From positions 1-5,497 of the forward strand of contig CALXAZ010000102.1 in the NCBI GenBank assembly GCA_944386395.1: a stretch of 5,497 nt of DNA, read 5' to 3'. The translations under genes and the position numbers were made by a program. Source of the DNA: an uncultured Clostridia bacterium (lineage in GTDB: Bacteria > Bacillota > Clostridia > Oscillospirales > JAAYOS01). Below the pieces are notes generated by a model. The model saw nothing but the letters and a program-made list of their open reading frames with translations, was not told where the DNA came from and did not search any database. Position 1 is the first letter of the stretch. Each line of letters starts with the position of its first letter. Below are positions 1 through 5,497 of the stretch, piece after piece.

Positions 1-701
1 TTATATGTCATAAAAATGCTGTCTACCGGACGGAGAAAAGAGAAATCTCCCCGTTCTACCGCTATTTCGATATCATCCAGCTTCACAGAATCTTTTTCGG
101 AGAAGCTGCCTGTATCAGTCCTTCGCAGCGAAGAGAGCACGGCTCCACAGCCGAGAAAAGCGCCTATATCGTGGATAAGAGTACGGATATAGGTTCCTTT
201 AGAGCACGAAATATGTATTTTAAACTCACCATTTAGATAGCCAAGATAGTTTATCTGATAAATTTCAATGTCACGGACGGGACGCTCAATTTCTTTCCCT
301 TCTCTGGCAAGCTCATAGAGCTTTTTACCATCGATTTTTATTGCTGAATACATTGGAGGAGTTTGCTTTTGATGACCGACAAACGCAGGAAGCGTTTGTC
401 GGACCATCATCTCGTCCGGAATAAAATCTGATCTGGTTAGAATAGTGCCGCTTGTATCCTGTGTATCCGTAGTAAGCCCCAGAATAAATCCTGCTGTATA
501 TGCTTTATCTGAGTTAAGGAGCATTGACGATGCACGGGTAGCCCTACCTATAAAAATAGGAAGCACTCCGGTTGCCATAGGGTCAAGAGTTCCGCCATGA
601 CCAACTTTTTTTGTAGAAAGTATGCGGCGGAGACGTGAAACTACGCCGTGGGAAGTTATGTCGGCTGGTTTATCAACGATAATTATGCCATTAAGAGCCA
701 T
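1..701 (-). CDS. truB: tRNA pseudouridine(55) synthase TruB, 5' part
   Basis: Converts uridine 55 in the T-loop of tRNAs to pseudouridine. The frame is open from ATG 701 to the left edge: 233 codons plus two bases, against a usual length of about 290-310, so the C-terminal end is outside the window. The N-terminus matches the family (NGIIIVDKPADITSHGVV). The catalytic motif GGTLDPMATGVLP lies at residues 36-48 with catalytic Asp40. Further family blocks are the active-site Tyr68 (KAYTAGFILG), QTPPMYSAIKIDGKKLYELA at 113-132 and SCSKGTYIRTL at 165-175. The start overlaps the nrnA stop by 11 nt, with only a weak GAGAG-type SD, so it is probably coupled to nrnA translation. The codons for about residues 100-109 form a strong inverted repeat, listed separately. 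Identity is firm. Confidence 0.96.
   Translation of the reverse strand, partial: MALNGIIIVDKPADITSHGVVSRLRRILSTKKVGHGGTLDPMATGVLPIFIGRATRASSMLLNSDKAYTAGFILGLTTDTQDTSGTILTRSDFIPDEMMVRQTLPAFVGHQKQTPPMYSAIKIDGKKLYELAREGKEIERPVRDIEIYQINYLGYLNGEFKIHISCSKGTYIRTLIHDIGAFLGCGAVLSSLRRTDTGSFSEKDSVKLDDIEIAVERGDFSFLRPVDSIFMTY
371..408 (-). repeat. Inverted repeat (hairpin) inside truB
   Basis: Perfect 11-bp arms CCGACAAACGC and GCGTTTGTCGG (376-386 and 392-402) flank a 5-nt loop. GATG/CATC arms (371-374 and 405-408) can extend the stem past a small internal loop. It lies wholly inside truB codons for about residues 100-109, just before the conserved PPMYSAIK block. No U-tract follows on the transcribed strand, so it does not look like a terminator. 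Function unknown; it may be a by-product of coding. Confidence 0.75.
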
Positions 702-1650
702 AGGCGAACTCTCTTTCTATTGCGTCAAGGATAGCGGCACGAGCATCCTCTGCAGAACCAGTATATGAGCAACCTGCGGCACGAGGATGTCCCCCGCCTC
801 CCAGGTGAGAGCATATCCTAGACGCATCTGCATTTTCACTGGTGCGCATGGAGAATTTCCATTCTCCATCCTCTTTCTCTGTTATTGTTACCCCAATATC
901 AACTCCTTGAATGCGCCGCAATAGGGAAGAGAGACCACCTGCATCATCGGGGTCAGCTCCGGAATCTGCAATCATCTTTTTTGTGACAAAACCGATAGCT
1001 ACTTTGCCATCATATAGATATTCAATACTAGACAGGAGCATACTTTCTATTGCAAATCGTTCCCGGCTCTGTATTTCAAAAAAAAGGTTATTTATGCTGC
1101 TGAAATCTATGCCGAGGGAAATCAAATCAGCTGCTATTCGGTGCGTCTGAGGTGTGGTGTTGGAATATTTAAAGCATCCGGTGTCTGTTGATATGCCGGT
1201 ATACAGGTAGAAGGCGATTTCCTGGGTAATTTTTGTGCCAAGGGCAAGAATAACATTATATATTATCTCTGCACATGCGGCAGCAGTGTGGTCTAGCAGT
1301 GTGTTTTTTGCATATAGCTTATTTGAAACATGATGGTCTATACAAAGATCGACAGTGTCAGAAAATAGTTCTGCCTCTTTTGTAAAGAGGGAAGTGTCCG
1401 CGATGTCCACGGTTACGATAAACTCAGGGCTAAATCCAGATGTAGGCTTGAAGGGTTCGGTATAGGGAAGAAGCCGTGGAGTATTTGTAGAATTTTCAAG
1501 TACATATGCAGTTTTTCCACAGAGGCGTAGCGCATAGCAAAGTCCTGAAGCCGAACCACAGGTATCTCCGTCCGGATTTTTATGAGTAATTATTAATATA
1601 TTGTCTGCTGAAGAGAGAGCTTGAGCTGCTTCATCTATCGTTATTATCAT
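691..1650 (-). CDS. nrnA: DHH/DHHA1 phosphoesterase, NrnA-type oligoribonuclease / pAp phosphatase
   Basis: A cytoplasmic metal-dependent phosphoesterase of the DHH family. B. subtilis NrnA degrades 2-5 nt RNAs and dephosphorylates pAp, and this is the likely role here. The protein is 319 aa, a normal full length. Visible metal-binding motifs are HKNPDGD (23-29), VDIAD with Asp82, the signature DHH at 105-107 and STDTG with Asp156. The C-terminal DHHA1 substrate-binding domain carries GGGGHPRAAG at 284-293. The ATG at 1650 lies inside the 3' end of rbfA (20-nt overlap) and follows an AGGAGG SD with a 12-nt spacer. Its own stop overlaps the truB start by 11 nt. Related DHH enzymes acting on pApA are an alternative, since the sequence alone does not separate oligoRNA from cyclic-dinucleotide-product substrates. 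Confidence 0.92.
   Translation of the reverse strand: MIITIDEAAQALSSADNILIITHKNPDGDTCGSASGLCYALRLCGKTAYVLENSTNTPRLLPYTEPFKPTSGFSPEFIVTVDIADTSLFTKEAELFSDTVDLCIDHHVSNKLYAKNTLLDHTAAACAEIIYNVILALGTKITQEIAFYLYTGISTDTGCFKYSNTTPQTHRIAADLISLGIDFSSINNLFFEIQSRERFAIESMLLSSIEYLYDGKVAIGFVTKKMIADSGADPDDAGGLSSLLRRIQGVDIGVTITEKEDGEWKFSMRTSENADASRICSHLGGGGHPRAAGCSYTGSAEDARAAILDAIEREFAYGS
848..869 (-). repeat. Short inverted repeat inside nrnA
   Basis: Perfect 9-bp arms atggagaat (848-856) and attctccat (861-869) are separated by a TTCC tetraloop on the plus strand. It encodes part of the stretch around GEWKFSMR in the DHHA1 region. A 9-bp stem with a short loop is not rare by chance in 5.5 kb, so this is recorded as sequence structure only. 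Confidence 0.5.
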
Positions 1651-2002
1651 TGTTATCTTCGTCCTCCTCAGAGATATCGATAGAATTCAGGATATCAAGG
1701 ATATGAGCTCCCCGTTTAATTGAATCATCGGCAATAAAAAATAGCTCGGGAGTATTGCGGAGCTGGAGACTATGACCAAGCTCTCGCCGCAGATATCCGG
1801 ACGCAGATTTTAGCCCCTTGAGAACTATTGGGGTGTCCTCGTCATTGAGAACGCTTATATATATTTTTGCCTGCTTGAGATCAGCCGTCGCATCCACACG
1901 GGTAACACTTACCATACCCCTTATTCGTGGATCTTTGACTGTGCTCAGAAGATCTGGCATAATGTGCCTTATTTCTTCGTTAATTCTGTCTAATCTGGGC
2001 AT
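1631..2002 (-). CDS. rbfA: 30S ribosome-binding factor RbfA
   Basis: Late-acting 30S assembly factor with a KH-like fold that binds immature small subunits and helps 16S rRNA maturation. The protein is 123 aa, a usual length. Family blocks are RLDRINEEIRHIM at the N-terminus, KDPRI (23-27), VSVTRVDATADLKQAKIYISV (31-51, read as two adjoining blocks), the Ala-x-Gly kink region ASGYLRREL (67-75) and NTPELFFIADDSI (83-95). An Asp/Glu/Asn-rich tail follows at 112-122. The ATG at 2002 has an AAAGGA SD at 2010-2015 with a 7-nt spacer. It sits 86 nt after infB, behind a large hairpin. The last codons overlap the nrnA start, and the acidic-tail codons double as the nrnA SD. Confidence 0.97.
   Translation of the reverse strand: MPRLDRINEEIRHIMPDLLSTVKDPRIRGMVSVTRVDATADLKQAKIYISVLNDEDTPIVLKGLKSASGYLRRELGHSLQLRNTPELFFIADDSIKRGAHILDILNSIDISEEDEDNNDNNDR
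1663..1668 (-). promoter_or_regulatory. Ribosome binding site of nrnA, inside rbfA
   Basis: AGGAGG on the minus strand, 12 nt before the nrnA ATG at 1650. It lies inside the rbfA codons for the acidic tail (Glu-Glu-Asp around residues 112-114). A full-consensus SD here supports 1650 as the start despite the 20-nt overlap with rbfA. The spacer is a little longer than optimal. Confidence 0.8.
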
Positions 2003-2035
2003 TTTGATTTCCTTTCCGAGATGAAATAAATCAGT

Positions 2036-2081
2036 TTAAAATTTGCCATGCCAACCAAAAGGAAAGCATGGCAAATCCCAA
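2036..2081 (-). other. Intergenic RNA hairpin between infB and rbfA
   Basis: Perfect 11-bp arms ATTTGCCATGC and GCATGGCAAAT (2041-2051 and 2066-2076) flank a 14-nt loop. In the transcribed (minus) RNA the base can grow by three G-U pairs (2077-2079 with 2038-2040) and two U-A pairs, reaching about 16 bp. On the plus strand those G-U positions would be C-A mismatches. The loop may form a small CC-UUUU-GG tip. It begins 7 nt after the infB stop. Only about four U residues follow the core stem, so it is at best a weak terminator or attenuator. An mRNA processing or stability element, or a spacer controlling re-initiation at rbfA, are other options. Confidence 0.7.
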
Positions 2082-2088
2082 TTTGTTT

Positions 2089-4389
2089 TTATCTTTCTAT
2101 CTCTACGATCTCGAATGCCTCAATAATATCGCCTTCTTTTATATCTGTAAAGTTTTCGATACTTATTCCACACTCGTAATTCTGCGCAACCTCGCGCACA
2201 TCGTCTTTGAAACGTTTAAGAGAAGCGATAGAACCTTCGTGGACAACGATACCATCTCGCACAAGACGGATCTGAGCGTTACGCACGATCTTACCGCTTG
2301 TTACATACGATCCTGCGACGGTTCCAATGTTTGAAGCTCTAAATACTTGACGGACTTCTGCCTGACCCAGCACTTCCTCTCGGAACTTTGGAGCAAGCAG
2401 ACCCTTCATCGCAGCTTCGATCTCTTCGATGCACTCATAAATCACACGGTATAGCCTTATGTCAACTCCTGCACGCTTTGCATTCTCGGAGGCAGATGCA
2501 TCCGGACGCACGTTAAATCCGACTATAATGGCATTGGCAGTAGAGGCAAGAAGAATATCAGACTCGTTAATTGCACCAACTGCACTGTGGATAACCTTTA
2601 CCCGAACTTCATCGTTTGACAGCTTTTCAAGCGACGCCTTAACTGCTTCGGCAGAGCCCTGCACATCAGCCTTAATGATTATATTGAGATCCTTTATCTC
2701 ACCCTCTTTTATCTGTGCAAACAGATCGTCAAGCGTGACTTTTGTAGCTGAGCTTGCATTGGCATTTTGCTCTTTAAATCTGCGTTCTTCTGCGAGTTCA
2801 CGTGCCATACGCTCATCTTCAACAGCATGGAAGCTGTCTCCGGCTTCTGGAACCTCGGAAAGACCAATAATCTCGACAGGAGTAGACGGTCCTGCAGATT
2901 CTATACGTTTACCGTTATAATCGGTCATAGCACGGACGCGACCAACAGCTTTTCCGGCGATGATAATATCCCCGTGATGGAGCGTACCATTCTGTATCAA
3001 TATAGTTGCAACGGGTCCGCGACCTTTATCAAGACGTGCCTCGATAACAGCGCCCTGTGCATGACGGTTTGGATTTGCCTTGAGCTCGCGCATTTCAGCC
3101 GTTAGTAACAGCATTTCCAAAAGATTATCGATTCCCTCTCCTGTTTGCGCAGAAACCTTACATACAATAGTATCGCCGCCCCATTCCTCTGGAACAAGCT
3201 CATACTCTGTAAGTTGCTGCATAACCCTGTCAGGGTTAGCTTCTACTTTGTCCATCTTATTTACAGCGACAATAATCGGTATGTTAGCAGCCTTGGCATG
3301 GTTAATTGCTTCGACTGTCTGCGGCATTATACCATCATCTGCGGCGACAACAAGAATGGCAATATCTGTTACATTTGCACCCCTGGCACGCATCGAGGTA
3401 AATGCAGCATGACCGGGCGTATCAAGGAAAGTAATGTTATTACCCTGATATTCTACCATATAAGCTCCTATATGCTGCGTAATGCCTCCAGCTTCACCCG
3501 CTGCTACATTAGACCGACGTATTCTGTCAAGCAGAGAGGTTTTGCCGTGGTCAACATGACCCATAACAACGACAACAGGGCTGCGTGGAACAAGATCCTC
3601 ATCAGCATCAACAGAGTCGTCTATCAATTGTTCCTCAATAGTGACATGAACCTCATGTTCTACTTTCGCATCAAATTCCATTGCGACAAGTGCTGCGGTG
3701 TCAAAATCTATTATTTGTGAAACCGAAGCCATTATTCCAAGCTTTATAAGGGTTTTTACAACTTCGGCTCCAGTTTTTTTCAGACGTTGGGCAAGCTCAC
3801 CAACTGATATTTCGTCCGGAATAGAGACTTTGAGCTGTACCTTTTTCCTTTGTTCCTGAAGGCGGCGCATTTTTTCCTGTTCTTCCTGACGGCGCTTGGA
3901 ACTCTGTTGTTGCCTACGGTTATCCGAGCCTTTTCTAATTTTTTCTTTGCCGGAGCCAAGCTTTTGAGCTTTCTCAGGGACAAGGTTTTCTACTCTATCA
4001 TCGTATTTTGAAAGATCTACTGCAGCACTGCGGGTATCGATAACACGGACCTCACGCTTTGATTTCCGAGGAGTTACATCGGTGGAGGTGTTCTTTTCGG
4101 CGTGCTTTGTCTCCTGCTTTGCTTCGACTGCTGGAGACGAACCTTTGGCAGAGCTGTCTGCCTGTGGATCATCCTTTTTGGTAAGAGAGGCAAAATATTC
4201 TTCGATGTTGTCCACCTGATTGTGCAGAGTCAGGTAGTCAAAGATAATATTCAACTCTGCATCAGAGAGAACCTGCATGTGGTTCTTCGGGGTCTCGGCA
4301 TATTTGGTAAGTATCTGGGATATATCTTTGGAAGAGAGACCGAAGTCCTTTGCCACCTCGTGTACCCTGTATTTTGCAAAACTACTCAT
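2089..4389 (-). CDS. infB: Translation initiation factor IF-2
   Basis: GTPase that brings initiator fMet-tRNA to the 30S subunit and promotes 50S joining. With the ATG at 4389 the protein is 766 aa. In that numbering there is an N-terminal IF2_N-like helical domain (about 4-50, with YRVHEVAKDFGLSS), a charged low-complexity linker to about 185 with an Arg/Gln/Glu-rich probable coiled coil (about 155-185), a second IF2_N domain (about 188-240), then the G domain. G motifs are GHVDHGKT (277-284), GITQH (302-306), DTPGH (323-327), NKMD (377-380) and SAQTG (413-417). Beta-barrel and C-terminal tRNA-binding domains follow, ending EAFEIVEIER. GTG 4401 is an in-frame upstream start but it is the last three bases of the SD, so I reject it. 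infB starts 53 nt after ylxQ and ends 86 nt before rbfA. Confidence 0.98.
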   Translation of the reverse strand: MSSFAKYRVHEVAKDFGLSSKDISQILTKYAETPKNHMQVLSDAELNIIFDYLTLHNQVDNIEEYFASLTKKDDPQADSSAKGSSPAVEAKQETKHAEKNTSTDVTPRKSKREVRVIDTRSAAVDLSKYDDRVENLVPEKAQKLGSGKEKIRKGSDNRRQQQSSKRRQEEQEKMRRLQEQRKKVQLKVSIPDEISVGELAQRLKKTGAEVVKTLIKLGIMASVSQIIDFDTAALVAMEFDAKVEHEVHVTIEEQLIDDSVDADEDLVPRSPVVVVMGHVDHGKTSLLDRIRRSNVAAGEAGGITQHIGAYMVEYQGNNITFLDTPGHAAFTSMRARGANVTDIAILVVAADDGIMPQTVEAINHAKAANIPIIVAVNKMDKVEANPDRVMQQLTEYELVPEEWGGDTIVCKVSAQTGEGIDNLLEMLLLTAEMRELKANPNRHAQGAVIEARLDKGRGPVATILIQNGTLHHGDIIIAGKAVGRVRAMTDYNGKRIESAGPSTPVEIIGLSEVPEAGDSFHAVEDERMARELAEERRFKEQNANASSATKVTLDDLFAQIKEGEIKDLNIIIKADVQGSAEAVKASLEKLSNDEVRVKVIHSAVGAINESDILLASTANAIIVGFNVRPDASASENAKRAGVDIRLYRVIYECIEEIEAAMKGLLAPKFREEVLGQAEVRQVFRASNIGTVAGSYVTSGKIVRNAQIRLVRDGIVVHEGSIASLKRFKDDVREVAQNYECGISIENFTDIKEGDIIEAFEIVEIER

Positions 4390-4398
4390 TAAAATAGC

Positions 4399-4405
4399 CA
4401 CCTCC
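4399..4405 (-). promoter_or_regulatory. Ribosome binding site of infB
   Basis: GGAGGTG on the minus strand, 9 nt before ATG 4389 (7-9 nt depending on how it is aligned with the 16S tail). It decides the infB start: the in-frame GTG at 4401-4399 is part of this SD and so cannot be the initiation codon served by it. Confidence 0.88.
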
Positions 4406-4424
4406 GTAAATTTGCGTGGTTTAT

Positions 4425-4438
4425 CCCGGAATTCCGGG
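4425..4438. repeat. 14-bp perfect palindrome between ylxQ and infB
   Basis: CCCGGAATTCCGGG lies in the 53-nt gap, 4 nt after the ylxQ stop codon and 19 nt before the infB SD. As RNA it could fold into a 5-bp GC-rich stem with an AAUU loop. No U-tract follows, so it is not a terminator. It may be a small mRNA stability or spacing element, or chance. Confidence 0.6.
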
Positions 4439-4442
4439 CGCT

Positions 4443-4835
4443 TTACTTCTTTTTGTGTTGTTTATACTTCATAGATTTTCTCTTTTTTATACCCTGGAGC
4501 TTTTGAACAGTCTCCTGATATTCTTGGAGAATGTTAAGCTGTTCCATTGCCGAGAGGGATAGACCTGCGTCTGTAAGAGCAACCATAGAGGTTTCGCCCC
4601 GACCAAGCGCAAAACCAAGCTCTGATTTTGAATATAGAAGGATGTAAAAGGGAATGCTGGCAGCGGTGCAACGGGTCTTAAGTCGGGTAATGGTATTGGC
4701 AGAGCTGTCCTTGGCAGCAAATACGATACGTGCCTTTTTTGAGATAATAGCCGCATACACAGGCTCTTCACCAATTTCAAGATTGCGTCCGCGATAAGCA
4801 AGACCCAAAAGACGTAGAATATTTTCGTTATCCAT
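4443..4835 (-). CDS. ylxQ: L7Ae-family RNA-binding protein (YlxQ-like)
   Basis: A small predicted kink-turn RNA-binding protein of the ribosomal L7Ae/L30e family, commonly found between ylxR and infB in Firmicutes. Its exact RNA target is not known to me. With ATG 4835 it is 130 aa. Visible family blocks are LLGLAYRGRNLEIGEEPVYA (9-28), the RNA-contact region AKDSSANT (41-48), and ELGFALGRGETSMVALTDAG (72-91). It ends in a Lys-rich tail (112-130, nine Lys), longer than the roughly 100-aa core. The ATG overlaps the ylxR stop by 8 nt (ATGGATAA) and has no strong SD, which fits coupling to ylxR. A TTG further upstream at 4871 is in frame but lies deep in ylxR and precedes the conserved N-terminus, so I do not use it. 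Confidence 0.88.
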   Translation of the reverse strand: MDNENILRLLGLAYRGRNLEIGEEPVYAAIISKKARIVFAAKDSSANTITRLKTRCTAASIPFYILLYSKSELGFALGRGETSMVALTDAGLSLSAMEQLNILQEYQETVQKLQGIKKRKSMKYKQHKKK

Positions 4836-5106
4836 TGTTTTCTGTCTCAGACTGCGCAAGCTCGCTCTCAAGCTGAGAATAAATTTCTGTAGAAATAGGG
4901 GAGGAGAAAGCGCGCTCGATAGCTTTTGACTTTATAGCTTTTTTTAAACAACTCTGGTCGTAGCAGATATATGCGCCTCGACCTGGTTTTTTGCCTTTGG
5001 TGTCTATAGAAATGCTACCATCAGGAGCCTTTACCACACGGATAAGCTCTTTTTTCGGTTTCATCTCGCGACATCCGAGACATTGCCTCATAGGTACTTT
5101 TTTCAC
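4828..5106 (-). CDS. rnpM: YlxR family protein (RNase P modulator RnpM)
   Basis: Small basic nucleic-acid-binding protein. The B. subtilis homologue (YlxR, renamed RnpM) is reported to bind the RNase P RNA and modulate its activity. The protein is 92 aa. Family blocks are PMRQCLGCREMKPKKELIRV (5-24), the signature GRGAYIC (42-48), and KSKAIERAF near 59-67. Cysteines occur as a CxxC pair (9, 12) and at 48 and 53. The GTG at 5106 is preferred because the family begins a few residues before PMR and because AAGGCGGTG lies just upstream. The first ATG (5091) would cut into the conserved block. The gene starts 11 nt after nusA and overlaps ylxQ by 8 nt. Confidence 0.93.
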   Translation of the reverse strand: MKKVPMRQCLGCREMKPKKELIRVVKAPDGSISIDTKGKKPGRGAYICYDQSCLKKAIKSKAIERAFSSPISTEIYSQLESELAQSETENNG

Positions 5107-5110
5107 TTGG

Positions 5111-5119
5111 CACCGCCTT
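5111..5119 (-). promoter_or_regulatory. Ribosome binding site of ylxR overlapping the nusA stop
   Basis: AAGGCGGTG on the minus strand differs at one base from the ideal AAGGAGGTG. It ends 4 nt before the GTG start at 5106, and its first two bases are the last two of the nusA TAA stop. It supports the GTG start over the ATG at 5091. Confidence 0.75.
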
Positions 5120-5497
5120 ATGCTTGAGATTTGGGCTTGATATCTATTTTGTAGCCAGTCAGACGAGCGGCGAGACGGGCGTTTTGACCTTCGCGCCCTA
5201 TAGCGAGAGAGAGCTGATCGTCGGGCACGATTACACGACAGCTTTTTCCGTCCTCGAGCACATCAACGCTGAGCACGTTGGCAGGGGAGAGAGCGGCGGC
5301 GACATATTCTGCCGGATCCTCGCTGTACTTTACGACATCAATTTTTTCACCTTTTAGCTCCTCTACAATAGTTTCCACCCGGGAGCCACGTTGACCTATG
5401 CAGGCCCCTATTGGATCAACGTTCTCATCGTTTGAGCATACTGCCATCTTTGTGCGTGCTCCGGCTTCACGGGATATGCTTTTTATTTCAACGATAC
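5118..5497 (-). CDS. nusA: Transcription termination/antitermination factor NusA, C-terminal part
   Basis: RNA polymerase-associated elongation factor that affects pausing, termination and antitermination through RNA contacts. The frame is open from the right window edge to the TAA at 5120-5118, giving 125 residues. The N-terminal RNAP-binding domain and S1 domain are outside the window. The visible part starts in KH1 (IVEIKSISREAGARTKMAV) and contains NVDPIGACIGQRGSRV with GQRG at fragment residues 34-37. KH2 has VPDDQLSLAIGREGQNARLAAR split around GREG (100-103). The protein ends about 20 residues after that at KPKSQA, without the acidic repeats seen in E. coli NusA, as is usual in Firmicutes. 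Any ATG inside this frame (for example 5447) is internal. Confidence 0.97.
   Translation of the reverse strand, partial: IVEIKSISREAGARTKMAVCSNDENVDPIGACIGQRGSRVETIVEELKGEKIDVVKYSEDPAEYVAAALSPANVLSVDVLEDGKSCRVIVPDDQLSLAIGREGQNARLAARLTGYKIDIKPKSQA

Noticed and set aside
1374..1390. 7-bp inverted repeat cctcttt-tgt-aaagagg inside nrnA
   Set aside because: Short arms, expected by chance, no supporting context.
2025..2054. Possible promoter before rbfA (minus-strand TTGGCA, 18 nt, TTTATT)
   Set aside because: The -35-like box falls inside the hairpin arm and the -10-like box matches only 4 of 6 consensus positions, which is too weak to call.
2459..2920. 153-codon plus-strand open frame opposite infB
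   Set aside because: Antisense to conserved IF2 domains with Ser/Ala-rich low-information translation, as expected from reversed coding sequence.
3222..3238. Interrupted palindrome taaccctg-t-cagggtta inside infB
   Set aside because: An 8-bp arm dyad is expected about once per window by chance, and it lies in conserved coding sequence (EANPDRV).
3145..3720. 191-codon open frame on the plus strand opposite infB
   Set aside because: It lies wholly antisense to the conserved IF2 GTPase region, has no family resemblance I recognise and no evident SD. Read as a shadow of infB.
3780..3983. 67-codon basic minus-strand frame inside infB
   Set aside because: Off-frame reading of the charged IF2 linker. 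The basic composition follows from the Arg/Lys/Glu-rich linker codons, with no independent gene signals.
4487..4801. 104-codon minus-strand frame overlapping ylxQ
   Set aside because: Alternative frame of ylxQ. The L7Ae-like frame has clear family motifs and this one has none.
4836..4871. N-terminal extension of ylxQ from a TTG at 4871
   Set aside because: The extension lies in ylxR coding sequence, precedes the conserved family N-terminus, and ATG 4835 gives the classic short stop-start overlap.

Overview
The window is one stretch of a conserved bacterial translation and RNA-metabolism operon, read entirely from the minus strand. In transcription order (right to left) it holds nusA (3' end only), ylxR/rnpM, an L7Ae-like gene (ylxQ), infB, rbfA, a DHH-family nanoRNase gene (nrnA) and truB (5' part only). 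This order is typical of Firmicutes. The form of the IF2 N-terminus, the absence of C-terminal acidic repeats on NusA, strong GGAGG-type ribosome binding sites and moderate GC content suggest a Clostridia member, perhaps Oscillospiraceae/Ruminococcaceae. The family assignment is inference from remembered protein patterns, not a search.

Layout: 5497-5118 encodes the C-terminal KH1-KH2 part of NusA. After 11 nt comes ylxR (GTG start at 5106), whose Shine-Dalgarno (SD) overlaps the nusA stop. ylxQ (start 4835) overlaps the ylxR stop by 8 nt. A 53-nt gap with a 14-bp palindrome and a strong SD precedes infB, whose start is best placed at ATG 4389. An 86-nt gap, over half of it one predicted hairpin, separates infB from rbfA (start 2002). 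rbfA, nrnA and truB are chained by overlaps of 20 and 11 nt, so translational coupling is likely. truB runs off the left edge.

Functionally the genes cover transcription elongation/antitermination (NusA), a reported RNase P modulator (YlxR/RnpM), a kink-turn-type RNA binder (YlxQ), translation initiation (IF2), 30S maturation (RbfA), removal of very short RNAs and pAp (NrnA), and tRNA position-55 pseudouridylation (TruB). No plus-strand gene, RNA gene, mobile element, CRISPR array or convincing promoter is visible, and no gene-free stretch exceeds 86 nt.

This is a housekeeping region and I see no new multi-gene system. The points worth a second look are RNA-level: the infB-rbfA intergenic hairpin, a near-perfect hairpin inside the truB coding sequence, and the dual use of the RbfA acidic-tail codons as the nrnA ribosome binding site.
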